Below, piece by piece: positions 17,022-25,607 of a stretch of DNA of 64,000 bases; within the stretch, counting starts at the first letter, position 1; each line of letters starts with the position of its first letter. Under the pieces are notes generated by a model. That model did not search any database and had not been told where the DNA came from. It saw only the letters and a program-made list of their open reading frames with translations. Both the position numbers and the translations under genes were made by a program. Source of the DNA: JALQTD01 sp965656785 (GTDB lineage Bacteria; Bacteroidota; Bacteroidia; Flavobacteriales_D; Sanyastnellaceae); the NCBI GenBank assembly GCA_965656785.1, contig CBFHLY010000007.1, positions 40,013-104,012 of the forward strand. Direction: 5' to 3'.

Positions 17022-18194
17022 TCAACGAATCACCAATCGTTTCCAACCCAATTCGGGCGTTCCCAAGAAGTAGATGCCCGTTTCGAGCGCTTCAATGGAG
17101 AACGCTTGCTGCGTGGCGTTCAACTGGGCGACGGTTTGGCCCATCGCATTGACCACCAAGATGTCACGCTCCATGTTGTTCCACCCGTCGATGCGGATGA
17201 CGTCCACTGCAGGGTTCGGGAACACGTTCCACGTTGCCACTTGCGCCTCCTGCACGGAGGTCGGCGGCAACAACACCGCATCGATGACGTGCACCACTCC
17301 GTTGTCCGCGACGAGGTCCGCAACGACGACTTCCGCANNNNNNNNNNNNNNNNNNNNNNNNNNNNNNNNNNNNNNNNNNNNNNNNNNNNNNNNNNNNNNN
17401 NNNNNNNNNNNNNNNNNNNNNNNNNNNNNNNNNNNNACTCCGTTGTCCGCGACGAGGTCCGCAACGACGACTTCCGCATCGTTGATGAAAACGCCTTCTG
17501 CGTTGATGGACACTGTCACGGACTCGCCGTTCAAGGTCTCCACCACCATGCCGTCCATGAGGTCCGTGCTCAACGTCGTTCCGCCGACTACGTGGTAGGT
17601 CAAGATCGCCGTCAACAGCTCATTGTCCGCGAGAACCGCATCCAACGTGCCCGCAGGCAACGCATCGAACGCAGCGTCCGTCGGAGCAAAAATCGTGAAC
17701 GGACCCTCTCCGCTCAAGGTGCCTGCCAATCCCGCAGCAACGACTGCTGTCTCAAGCGTGGTGTGATCCGGGCTGTTGACAATGATGTCGACGACTGTGT
17801 TGGACGGAGGCGGAGTAACCGTGATGGTTCCCACCATGCCGTTGGCAGCGTGTGCACCAAACGAGCAATCGTATTGGTACGTGCCCGGCTCGGTGAATGT
17901 GAACGAGCCCATGCAAACCCCGGCCGTGTTTCCTGAAACGAGCGGCAACGAGAAGGTCTCAGGATTGGACCAAGCCGCTCCGGTGGTAGAGGATACGCCA
18001 TTGACGTCGTGCGTACCACCATAGTTCACCCAAACAACGGTTTCACCCGCCTCGATGGTCAAGTTTGATGGCGTGTAAGAAAGGCCACTGGCCTCGACCA
18101 CGACGCCGGGCGTGTTGCAAGGGTTCTGAGCCGCTGCCGTGAGGCTGGTCAGGGCTCCCAACGCGAGGAGCAAGAGATTGAACGAATGTTTCAT
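17022..18194 (-). CDS. T9SS-secreted cupredoxin plus fasciclin protein (interrupted by an assembly gap)
   Basis: The protein carries a signal peptide (MKHSFNLLLLALGALTSLTAAAQ). A plastocyanin-like cupredoxin domain (about 24-128) has ligand candidates in GGTHDVNG and YDCSFGAHAANGM, that is His, Cys, His and Met. A fasciclin domain follows (VVDIIVNSPDHTTLETAV to HVIDAVLLPP). The C-terminus is a type A T9SS sorting domain (VFPNPAVDVIRIDGW to GIYFLG). The middle contains 99 Ns flanked by two copies of a 42-base sequence. Removing 141 bases (N run plus one copy) leaves the frame intact and gives one normal fasciclin domain in a 343-residue protein. It is likely a surface-exposed copper-binding adhesion-type protein. 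Confidence 0.85.
   Translation of the reverse strand: MKHSFNLLLLALGALTSLTAAAQNPCNTPGVVVEASGLSYTPSNLTIEAGETVVWVNYGGTHDVNGVSSTTGAAWSNPETFSLPLVSGNTAGVCMGSFTFTEPGTYQYDCSFGAHAANGMVGTITVTPPPSNTVVDIIVNSPDHTTLETAVVAAGLAGTLSGEGPFTIFAPTDAAFDALPAGTLDAVLADNELLTAILTYHVVGGTTLSTDLMDGMVVETLNGESVTVSINAEGVFINDAEVVVADLVADNGXXXXXXXXXXXXXXXXXXXXXXXXXXXXXXXXXXAEVVVADLVADNGVVHVIDAVLLPPTSVQEAQVATWNVFPNPAVDVIRIDGWNNMERDILVVNAMGQTVAQLNATQQAFSIEALETGIYFLGTPELGWKRLVIR
17296..17478. other. Assembly gap (Ns at 17338-17436) with identical 42-base flanks
   Basis: The 42 bases at 17296-17337 just before the Ns are identical to the 42 bases at 17437-17478 just after them. This is the pattern left when two overlapping contig ends are scaffolded without being merged. 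A true tandem duplication would need extra copies of part of the fasciclin domain. Confidence 0.85.
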
Positions 18195-18238
18195 GTGTTG
18201 AAGGTTTGTAACGAAAGGTTAAACACGCACCGTTCAAC

Positions 18239-18262
18239 ATTGTTCGCTCGAGTTCGAACAAT
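18239..18262. promoter_or_regulatory. 8-bp palindromic arms in the divergent region before the mosaic surface protein
   Basis: ATTGTTCG at 18239-18246 and CGAACAAT at 18255-18262 form a perfect dyad with an 8-base spacer that contains CTCGAG. It lies in the 206-base gene-free region between the divergent fasciclin gene and the large surface-protein gene. It is a candidate operator for either or both. A 5' hairpin is the alternative. Confidence 0.45.
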
Positions 18263-18400
18263 TCCATTGATTTATGTGAATTTTTCTGATTTGAACCGGG
18301 TAACAACTCATCACATCACGTATCACCATTTTCAACAGCCCACCCCTTCACATAAATCCGCTTTTTGCCGTCCCTTATTTTCGTTGAAATCCCAATTATC

Positions 18401-21400
18401 ATGTCTCAACAACGATTTATTGCCGTTAAAGCAATCGCCTCATGCTTGGTGCTCACGCTTGCATGGTCGAAAAGCGCGGCGCAGCTGAATCTGATTTCAA
18501 GCTCCCCCAACATTTCCAATCTGGGAGTGGAAATGAATCAATCCATCGTGCTCACATTCGACGCCGCGACGCCCGTCGATGTGGCTGATGGAATCGCGAT
18601 TTTAAGCAGATTCCGGGGCTCAATCGCTGGCTCGTGGTCTGGAGCAGGAACGACGGAGCTTGAATTCACGCCCAATGAGGCGCTTTGGCCCGGTGACTTG
18701 GTGGAACTTTCCGCATTAGGTGATTGGGTGAGTTCCACTTCGGAAACCCTGAATCCGTTTCTTTTAACTGCACGCGTGAAGGGGCTCACGAACGAAGCTT
18801 TTTCTACGGGCAATTTTTGGGTGACAAAAGAGGACTGGGCGAACGATTCGGTGGCCATTTCAGACGTCACATCGGCGGATTTCAACGGCGATGGAGTTTT
18901 GGATTTAGCCGGCGTATGGCTCGAGCAGTGGAGCAACGACCCCGGCCTCTTGAAGGTCGCCTTCGGAAACGGCGACGGCACCTTCACGGCGTTCTCCGAC
19001 CAGGTGTCCGACCTCAGTCGTGCAAAGACTTTGAAGGCACGCGACCTCGACCAAGATGGTGACGTCGACTTGGTGATCAGCGGTTACGGCGGCACATCGC
19101 CACTGCGCTGGTTGCTGAATGACGGCACGGGGCAATTCAGTGGAGGCGGTTTCGTGACGGAAACGAATTGGTATGTTGACTTTGCGGACTTGGACGGCGA
19201 TGGGGATCCGGATTTGGTGACCACCTCGAGAACGAGCGTGAAACTCTTCCGGAATGACCTCTCTGATGGTGGAGGTATGACGGCTTGGGCCACCGTGAGC
19301 AACGACTATTACTACACTTATGCCCCCATCTTCGGTGACTTCGATGGAGATGGCGACCAAGACATTGCCGCATCTTCATTGGGTTTTGTAAACGGAGGAA
19401 AACCAGAAAAGTGGTTCTGGCTCGAGAATACGGGGAACCTTTCCTCGGGATGGGTGGAGCATGTGATCCAAGAGGACGCTGCGGGAGGTTTGACCAACAT
19501 CAATGAATTCAAATCGGGCGATGTGGATGGCGATGGCGATGTGGATTTGGTTGGCAATGGCGGGGTGTTCTTCGAGAACGATGGCGCGGGCGCTTTCACG
19601 ATGACCAATGTGGTCACAGGTGCCTCAAGCTTTGAGTTGTTGGACTTCGATGCGGATGGCGATTTGGATGTGGCGGCGTCCTTTTGGAACAACTGGACCC
19701 GCGTTTTTCGCAACAACGGAAGCGGAACCTTCACGGCCCTGACCATCGTGGAGTCCAATCAAAACAAGGGTGGATTCCTTGATGTTGCAGATTACAACGG
19801 TGACGGCTTGATGGACCTCCTCGTCACGGCGGGAGACGACTACACGAATGAATTGGGCATTTACAGTGTGCTGCCATTGGGCGGATCCATTTTGGACATC
19901 CAGCCGGCTGAGGGAGCGGCTTCGTTAACGGGCCAAATCCCGCCCCAAGCCGGAACCATCACCGAGCGCGGCTTTGTCTACGCCACCACACCAGCCCCCA
20001 CGACCGCGAACACCCAGGTCACCGATGCGGGAACGGGTTCGGGATCTTTTACTGCAAATTTGACGGGCTTGGACGCCAACACCACCTACTACGCTCGTTC
20101 CTACGCGGTCGTCAACGGCGTCACGCGGTACAGCTCCGAATACAGCTTCACCACCCCCATGTCGTTCACTTACAGCGTGGGAGATGTCGGACCCGCAGGC
20201 GGAATCGTCTTCTTCGTGGACGAGAACGACGAGCACCCCGGCTTCGATTACCTCGAACTTTCACCGGTTTCCATGCAAGTCGATCGGCAATGGGGATGCC
20301 AAGGTGAAGGCTACACCCCACTCGACTTTCCCAACCCATACAGCATCGGCACCGCGGACATGAGCGCATTGGGCGATGGCGTCGCAGCAACGGCGATGAT
20401 CGTGGCGGGATGCGATGAAACGCCCCACGCCGCGCAGTACGCGGACAGCGTTTGGGTGGTTCAGAATGGCGCGTTTTTTGACGACTGGTTTTTGCCGTCC
20501 AAGGATGAATTTTCCACCCTGCGCGATGCGCTAGCGGGCGATGCTACGATTTGGGACAGCCTTGGATTTGTGGCGCCGGTTCCACAGCCGCCTTACACGC
20601 ACTGGACCGCAACCGAATGGTTTGACACGGGCTCGGCCCAAACCTGGTCTGGCCAGTACTCGAATTTCTTCAGTGCGTTGGGCAAGTCGTTGTCAAATAA
20701 GGTGCGTCCGATGCGCGCTTTCTCGGAAGAATACACCTTCGGCGCGAGCGAACCCACTCCCCTGATCACGGCCGCCCTGGCGGATACGATGGTGTGTTCA
20801 GGCGGTGCGAATGTGGTCATCGACCTTTCGCAGCACTTCCTGGCTCCAGTGGGCAGCTTGACGTTCTCCGTGGCAGGAGCCCCTGCTGGTAGCGAATTCT
20901 CGGCGAGCGTAAGTGGGAGCAGCCTGACCATCGATTTCAGCGGTGCCGGCGATGACGTGAGCGCCGAGTTGACCGTGACGGCCGAAGACGACAACGGCGA
21001 CACCCTGGACGCCACCTTCACGGTGACGGAACTCGCACCCGTGAGCATTTCCGAGTCGGTAACGGATGCCAGCTCGTGGGTGGCCGCCGATGGAGAGATC
21101 GCGTTGGTGTTCGATGGCGGAGCTCCAGCCGCCAGTACGAGCGGACCGTGTCACGGCGAGGCATCGGTGACCTATTTCGGTGTGGTGTACACGCTGCACG
21201 AGGTGGGAGACCAGTGTTGGTTTGGCCAAAACCTGCGAACCACCCAATTCAACGACGGCACTGCCCTGACGCAGGAAACCGGCAACAGCCTGTACAGCAA
21301 CGGCACCACCACGCCGATGTACGCGGATCCGGAAGGCGGCGTCTCCAACCTCAGCACCGACGGGTACTTCTACAGCGCGGCGGCGTTGACGGCCACCGAG

Positions 21401-22711
21401 AACAACCTCTGCCCATCGGGTTACCACGTGCCCAACCGCATGGAAGTCCTGACCCTGAACACGGCCTCCATTGCGTCGTTCGCTGAAGGCAGCGCCGCCC
21501 TGGGCGACACCGTGGCCGGAACGTGGTCGGATCCGTTCGCGGGTTTGACGAATGCGAGTGGCATGACCTTCCGTCCCTCGGGGGTGCGTTCGAACGTCGT
21601 CTATTCGTACGGCGACGGCACCAAAGCTTGGCTGGGCACATCCGAATTGTCCACAACCGCGGGCAAGATCAACGTGGGAACCTACGAAGTTTCAGCCGCT
21701 TCCACTTCGTTGTACACCCAGTCGTTGAAGGACCAGTACGGCTACCCCACGCGCTGCGTGAAAGACGCGGGCACTCCGCAGAGCGGATACAGCCCGGTTT
21801 GGGATCACGGTCCGACCACGGCTACCTTGAGCGGGCTCACCGCAGGCGATTACGAGGTCACCGTCACCGATGCCAGCGGATGCACGGCCTACGGGCAATT
21901 CACCATCGCAACGGCCAACTTGAATCCGGTGGCTGATTCGCTCGTGGCCGATACGGTTTGCTTCGGTGCTGCGGCGCTGACCTTGGACCTGGATACGGTC
22001 TTCACAGGCGATCCGAGCGCAACGCCATGGACTTACTCCGTATCGGGCGGACCCGCAGGGGGTGAATTCTCAGGAAGCGTAAGCGGATCTTTGTTGACCG
22101 TTTCGTTCGATGCCGCAGGGAGTTCTGGCACCGCGCGCGACACGCTGTTCCTGACCGCAACCGATGACAACGGATTGACGGGGTCGATGTACTGGGTGCT
22201 CATGGAATACGGGGAAATCGCGTTGAGTGGCAGCACGACTGATTTGACGGAAATCGGATCCGGCGATGGCGCCATTGACGTCACGGCAGACGGAGTTTCT
22301 TACGCGTGGGGCGATGGACCGACTACACAGGACCGCAGCGGGTTGGATGCGGGAACGTATTCGCTGACGGTGACCGATTTGACGACCGGCTGCACGGCGG
22401 AGGATTCGTTCACGGTCACGCAACCGGGCCAAATGGAATTGAGTGGCACGTGGCGCGTCTCCGCCGCTTCCTCAGCCAGCGCTGCCGATGGAGGCATCGA
22501 CGCCTCCTTCATCAATGGATCCGGTGCCCGCTCGGTTACCCTCCAGGTGGGCAACAGCTCGTTCGACGTGGACTTTGGAGCCGGTGAAGACTTCTCGTGG
22601 ACTTTGCCTGCAGGCGTTTACTACATCCTCGGCTTCTCCGACGCGGCAGGTTCGGAGACGATTTACAACCCGGCTCTCCGCATCGTGGTTCCCCACGAAA
22701 AGTGCGACTGA
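18401..22711 (+). CDS. Large mosaic exported protein (FG-GAP/VCBS, Lcl and FISUCC-type domains)
   Basis: The protein has 1436 residues. ATG 18401 is chosen because it gives a signal peptide ending WSKSAAQ; an in-frame ATG at 18365 precedes it. Residues about 155-480 hold seven or more FG-GAP/VCBS calcium-type repeats (DFNGDGVLDL, DLDQDGDVDL, DVDGDGDVDL). A fibronectin-like segment covers about 505-590. An Lcl/DUF1566-type domain (GPAGGIVFFVDEN to VRPMRAFSEEY) covers about 596-776, and Ig-like segments follow. A Fibrobacter-succinogenes-type paralogous domain (VTYFGVVYTLHE to YPTRCVKD) covers about 923-1123, followed by PKD-like repeats. No clear T9SS sorting domain is seen at the C-terminus, which ends HEKCD. 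It is probably a cell-surface binding protein of unknown ligand. Confidence 0.85.
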   Translation: MSQQRFIAVKAIASCLVLTLAWSKSAAQLNLISSSPNISNLGVEMNQSIVLTFDAATPVDVADGIAILSRFRGSIAGSWSGAGTTELEFTPNEALWPGDLVELSALGDWVSSTSETLNPFLLTARVKGLTNEAFSTGNFWVTKEDWANDSVAISDVTSADFNGDGVLDLAGVWLEQWSNDPGLLKVAFGNGDGTFTAFSDQVSDLSRAKTLKARDLDQDGDVDLVISGYGGTSPLRWLLNDGTGQFSGGGFVTETNWYVDFADLDGDGDPDLVTTSRTSVKLFRNDLSDGGGMTAWATVSNDYYYTYAPIFGDFDGDGDQDIAASSLGFVNGGKPEKWFWLENTGNLSSGWVEHVIQEDAAGGLTNINEFKSGDVDGDGDVDLVGNGGVFFENDGAGAFTMTNVVTGASSFELLDFDADGDLDVAASFWNNWTRVFRNNGSGTFTALTIVESNQNKGGFLDVADYNGDGLMDLLVTAGDDYTNELGIYSVLPLGGSILDIQPAEGAASLTGQIPPQAGTITERGFVYATTPAPTTANTQVTDAGTGSGSFTANLTGLDANTTYYARSYAVVNGVTRYSSEYSFTTPMSFTYSVGDVGPAGGIVFFVDENDEHPGFDYLELSPVSMQVDRQWGCQGEGYTPLDFPNPYSIGTADMSALGDGVAATAMIVAGCDETPHAAQYADSVWVVQNGAFFDDWFLPSKDEFSTLRDALAGDATIWDSLGFVAPVPQPPYTHWTATEWFDTGSAQTWSGQYSNFFSALGKSLSNKVRPMRAFSEEYTFGASEPTPLITAALADTMVCSGGANVVIDLSQHFLAPVGSLTFSVAGAPAGSEFSASVSGSSLTIDFSGAGDDVSAELTVTAEDDNGDTLDATFTVTELAPVSISESVTDASSWVAADGEIALVFDGGAPAASTSGPCHGEASVTYFGVVYTLHEVGDQCWFGQNLRTTQFNDGTALTQETGNSLYSNGTTTPMYADPEGGVSNLSTDGYFYSAAALTATENNLCPSGYHVPNRMEVLTLNTASIASFAEGSAALGDTVAGTWSDPFAGLTNASGMTFRPSGVRSNVVYSYGDGTKAWLGTSELSTTAGKINVGTYEVSAASTSLYTQSLKDQYGYPTRCVKDAGTPQSGYSPVWDHGPTTATLSGLTAGDYEVTVTDASGCTAYGQFTIATANLNPVADSLVADTVCFGAAALTLDLDTVFTGDPSATPWTYSVSGGPAGGEFSGSVSGSLLTVSFDAAGSSGTARDTLFLTATDDNGLTGSMYWVLMEYGEIALSGSTTDLTEIGSGDGAIDVTADGVSYAWGDGPTTQDRSGLDAGTYSLTVTDLTTGCTAEDSFTVTQPGQMELSGTWRVSAASSASAADGGIDASFINGSGARSVTLQVGNSSFDVDFGAGEDFSWTLPAGVYYILGFSDAAGSETIYNPALRIVVPHEKCD

Positions 22712-22735
22712 TCGATTGAGCACCGCAGCGGTGCA

Positions 22736-22765
22736 GCGGGCCATCCCTTCACGGGGGTGGCCCGC
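22736..22765 (+). terminator. Hairpin terminator after the mosaic surface protein
   Basis: GCGGGCCA at 22736-22743 pairs with TGGCCCGC at 22758-22765, and CCC/GGG adds to the stem inside. A T-rich run follows. The hairpin abuts the stop codon of the convergent START-like gene, so it may also serve that strand, but there the T tract is absent. Confidence 0.7.
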
Positions 22766-23251
22766 TTATATTTTCTGACGATGCTGTTCTGCTTCCGAGG
22801 CTCCAGGGAAGATGCGTTTTAAGGCTTCACCGCGGTAAGTGAAGATGCCATCGACTTTCTTGTTCAGCATCAACGCTCCCATGAGCTCACCAATCGGACC
22901 TGCCGGCAGCACGTAATGCAACACATCGTCCATCCACACGCCCCCATTGCCGGGGGTGAATCGGTGCAAGTGATGCCAGAACCGATACGGTCCAAATCGT
23001 TGTTCATCAATGAAGTACTTGCCATCCTCTGACTCCACGATTTCCGTCACCCACCGCATGGGAATGTTCAACAGCGGGCGGACGGTGTAGCAAATGACGT
23101 GGCCCGCAAACGTGCGCTCCCCCCCACCGGACAAGATTTCAAAGGACATGTCCTCCGGCGTAAGGCGGTTCAGGTTTTCAGGAATGCTGAAAAAGTCCCA
23201 CGCCTCCTCGACGGAGATGGGAAGGAATTGGCGGGTGGTGAGTCGGTGCAT
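22766..23251 (-). CDS. SRPBCC (START-like) family protein
   Basis: The protein has 161 residues with the start at ATG 23251 (MHRLTTRQFLPISVEEAWDFF). The pattern PISVEEAWDFFSIPENLNRLTP and the closing VDGIFTYRGEALKRIFP are typical of the SRPBCC ligand-binding cyclase/dehydrase-like proteins widespread in Bacteroidota. These fold into a hydrophobic cup that binds lipids or other nonpolar ligands. The ligand is unknown. The gene lies 32 bases downstream of the GH16 gene on the same strand and could be the last gene of that operon. Confidence 0.8.
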   Translation of the reverse strand: MHRLTTRQFLPISVEEAWDFFSIPENLNRLTPEDMSFEILSGGGERTFAGHVICYTVRPLLNIPMRWVTEIVESEDGKYFIDEQRFGPYRFWHHLHRFTPGNGGVWMDDVLHYVLPAGPIGELMGALMLNKKVDGIFTYRGEALKRIFPGASEAEQHRQKI

Positions 23252-23283
23252 GCCGATTGAAACCACCGAAGGGCATCGGAGGT

Positions 23284-24534
23284 TCACTCACAGGGCTCGC
23301 CGAATCCGTTAAGCAGGAGGAGCAGGTCGGAAACGCTCACGACCAGGTCGGCAGTGAGGTCGCCTGGGCAGTTCCCGAGGCAGCCGAAATTCGACAAGAC
23401 GAACATCAAGTCGGTGACCGTCACAAAGCCGTCGCCGTTGCCGTCAGCAGGGCACGTGGTGCAGTCGAAGCAGGAGGCCCAGCAGTGGGCGGGCAAGGTC
23501 GCCGACGGCTGGCCAGAGAGGACCGCCACGCCGTAATTGCCGTATTCGTCGCACGGCAGGAAATCGCAGGAGGAGCCGAGGGGCGCACCGCCGATGGAGG
23601 ACCAGCCGTTCACCGTGAAGAGGTACTCGTGTTCGCCGGAGGGCAGCGTTTCCGTGCGGGTGTAGGTGCCGTCGACGAGGACCATAGGGGCGCACGTGCC
23701 GCACCAGTTGTTGAAGGTTCCGTTGAGGTAGACGACGTCGCTAGGGCCCGCGGGGGTGGTGGACGCGTCGAGTTGGAAGGTCACGGGGGTGGTCGTGGTG
23801 GGGAGCGGTGGGGTCAGGTTGAAGTGGATTTGGCCTTCAACTTGGGCCAAATTCGTCGACGTAAACGTGCAGAAATTGCCGCCGAACGTCTCCAATTCGT
23901 TCGTCTCCCAGCGCTCCGGATCCAGCACATCGCACGCATCCGTCCACACCAGCGAGAAATTGTCTGCCGTCCCCGCTGTGCCTTCGCCCGGCGTGTAAGC
24001 ATAAACAGAAATCTCATCGTAGACGGACTGCGCCTCCATGAACGTCCAAGGCCCCACCCACGCCGGAGAATCCGCCGCCCACAAGTTCATCATGAGCCGC
24101 ATCGGGTGCTGAAGTCCCCCGACGTACGCTGCGTCTTGCACATACGCCAGCTCGCCATCCACGAACCACCGCACCGCTTCCGGCTCCCATTCGATCGCGT
24201 AATCGTGCAACCCTGCGTGTGGATTGAAATCGAGCGGATGGATGTACGTGTACGACTGTAGGAATGGGTAGTGGGTCGTGAATTGGACGGAGCCGTTGAG
24301 GTTGCCGGTCATCTCGATGTCGATTTCGTTGTTGACCGCAGGCCAATTGCAGTTGACGTCCCGATTGTACAGGAAGAAGCTACTGACCAAACCACTCCCC
24401 TCCGCCGATTGCATCCGCACCTCGAACCGTCCGTAAAGAAACGCCTCCCGACTCTGCAACGCAGCACTCGCACAATCCTGAGCCGCAGCGGTCAATGGAA
24501 ACAGGAGCAGCAAAACCAACCCGCGCATGGTCAT
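23284..24534 (-). CDS. Secreted GH16 beta-glucanase with binding module and dockerin-like tail
   Basis: The protein has 416 residues. ATG 24534 overlaps the upstream stop (ATGA), and a second ATG six bases on is also possible. A signal peptide (LVLLLLFPLTAAAQ) is followed by a GH16 catalytic domain with NNEIDIEMTG near residue 85. This is the E-x-D-x-E form without the beta-bulge, as in lichenase-like members rather than bulged laminarinases. SVQFTTHYPF and WYVDGELAYVQD-like strands also fit. A starch-binding/AMPK-like module (VYLNGTFNNWCG, about 275-345) follows. The last 55 residues contain two calcium-loop segments (DGNGDGFVTVTDLM and DLTADLVVSVSDLL) resembling a dockerin. The protein is Cys-rich. 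It probably cleaves a marine beta-glucan at the cell surface. Confidence 0.85.
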   Translation of the reverse strand: MTMRGLVLLLLFPLTAAAQDCASAALQSREAFLYGRFEVRMQSAEGSGLVSSFFLYNRDVNCNWPAVNNEIDIEMTGNLNGSVQFTTHYPFLQSYTYIHPLDFNPHAGLHDYAIEWEPEAVRWFVDGELAYVQDAAYVGGLQHPMRLMMNLWAADSPAWVGPWTFMEAQSVYDEISVYAYTPGEGTAGTADNFSLVWTDACDVLDPERWETNELETFGGNFCTFTSTNLAQVEGQIHFNLTPPLPTTTTPVTFQLDASTTPAGPSDVVYLNGTFNNWCGTCAPMVLVDGTYTRTETLPSGEHEYLFTVNGWSSIGGAPLGSSCDFLPCDEYGNYGVAVLSGQPSATLPAHCWASCFDCTTCPADGNGDGFVTVTDLMFVLSNFGCLGNCPGDLTADLVVSVSDLLLLLNGFGEPCE

Positions 24535-25607
24535 CGGTTTTGTTGAATCCAACGCAAGGCGGTCCCAAACCGTTCGCCCCAATCCCGTTCAAAATGGCGA
24601 CCGCCCGGATAGAGCTGCACAATGAATGCGGCACGGGTGGTCTTCAAATAGCTTTCCATGTCGACCACTCCCGGTTGCAATTGAGCCTCCAACCCCACTG
24701 TGCCGTTGTCAATCCAAATCGGCCCCGCATTCCCCGGCCACTCCCTGCCCCTCAATTCCTCTGCATAATTGAAGTCGCGGTAACCCAAAGCGGGCGACAT
24801 GCAAATCGCCCCATCGAACACATCGGGGTGTTCCACCAAAGCGACGGCCGAAATGAGTCCCCCCATCGACGCCCCGGCAACGGTGATGGGGATTTCAGGA
24901 GCAAGTCCATACTTCGCCATCACCTCCGGCACCACCACGTCCGCGAGCCACGCCACGTAGGCCTTCCCCTCCGGTCCGGGTCCGTAATCGGTGGACCGGT
25001 CGTCCGTGCAATCCACCGCAACGGCCAACACCCCGACCCGTGGCGCCCACTTCATCAAGGTGTCGTCCACGCCCCAATCCACCCCAAAGTTCGCCGATTC
25101 CGGATCGAACACGTTGCGGCCATCATGTAGGATGACCAATTCGTGGAGCGTGTCCGAGGGAGGCACCCACGCCGTGACCAGGCGCGGCAGCAATCCAGGT
25201 GGCGTCCACGTGCCGAGCGTGTCGACACGGCCCGTCAACTGCCCTTGTGGTTCTTTCGGTGCTGGCCCGTTGCTCCAGCCCCAAACCGTGTCGCGCACCA
25301 CGGCACGACCGTTCACCACCTCAAGGAGCGCATTGTCCCGCTGAAAACCATTGGCCTTCAAGCCTTCCCGCTCCCAAGACCCAAGCGTGAATTTGAATTC
25401 ATGCGTCCCCTCCGGTGCACTGGCCCTTCCAATCCACCGTTCGTCCCCGTCGTGCTTCAGAAGTACACCGTCAGGGCGCCAGCCGCACCAACTTCCCGCC
25501 ACGTATACCCGTTCAGAAGGACCCAAGCCAGGAGCCACGACTTCAAACTCCACGCCTTGCGGCGAACACGCCACCAAGGCCAGGAGGCCGAACGCGATCA
25601 GTCGCAT
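24531..25607 (-). CDS. Lipoprotein esterase of the Fes/esterase-D type
   Basis: The protein has 358 residues with the start at ATG 25607, giving a lipoprotein signal (MRLIAFGLLALVAC). An N-terminal E-set/CBM48-like region (VYVAGSWCGWRPDGV) precedes an alpha/beta-hydrolase domain. The nucleophile elbow is GASMGGLIS, and the late His sits in YPGGRHFERDWGERF. Putative esterase and enterochelin-esterase-like proteins have this arrangement, and many family members remove acetyl or feruloyl groups from polysaccharides. The operon position directly before the GH16 gene suggests deacylation of the same glycan. The exact substrate is unknown. Confidence 0.8.
   Translation of the reverse strand: MRLIAFGLLALVACSPQGVEFEVVAPGLGPSERVYVAGSWCGWRPDGVLLKHDGDERWIGRASAPEGTHEFKFTLGSWEREGLKANGFQRDNALLEVVNGRAVVRDTVWGWSNGPAPKEPQGQLTGRVDTLGTWTPPGLLPRLVTAWVPPSDTLHELVILHDGRNVFDPESANFGVDWGVDDTLMKWAPRVGVLAVAVDCTDDRSTDYGPGPEGKAYVAWLADVVVPEVMAKYGLAPEIPITVAGASMGGLISAVALVEHPDVFDGAICMSPALGYRDFNYAEELRGREWPGNAGPIWIDNGTVGLEAQLQPGVVDMESYLKTTRAAFIVQLYPGGRHFERDWGERFGTALRWIQQNR

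Noticed and set aside
17338..17436. A duplicated fasciclin segment as a true tandem repeat
   Set aside because: The flanking identity of exactly 42 bases on both sides of Ns is better explained by contig overlap.
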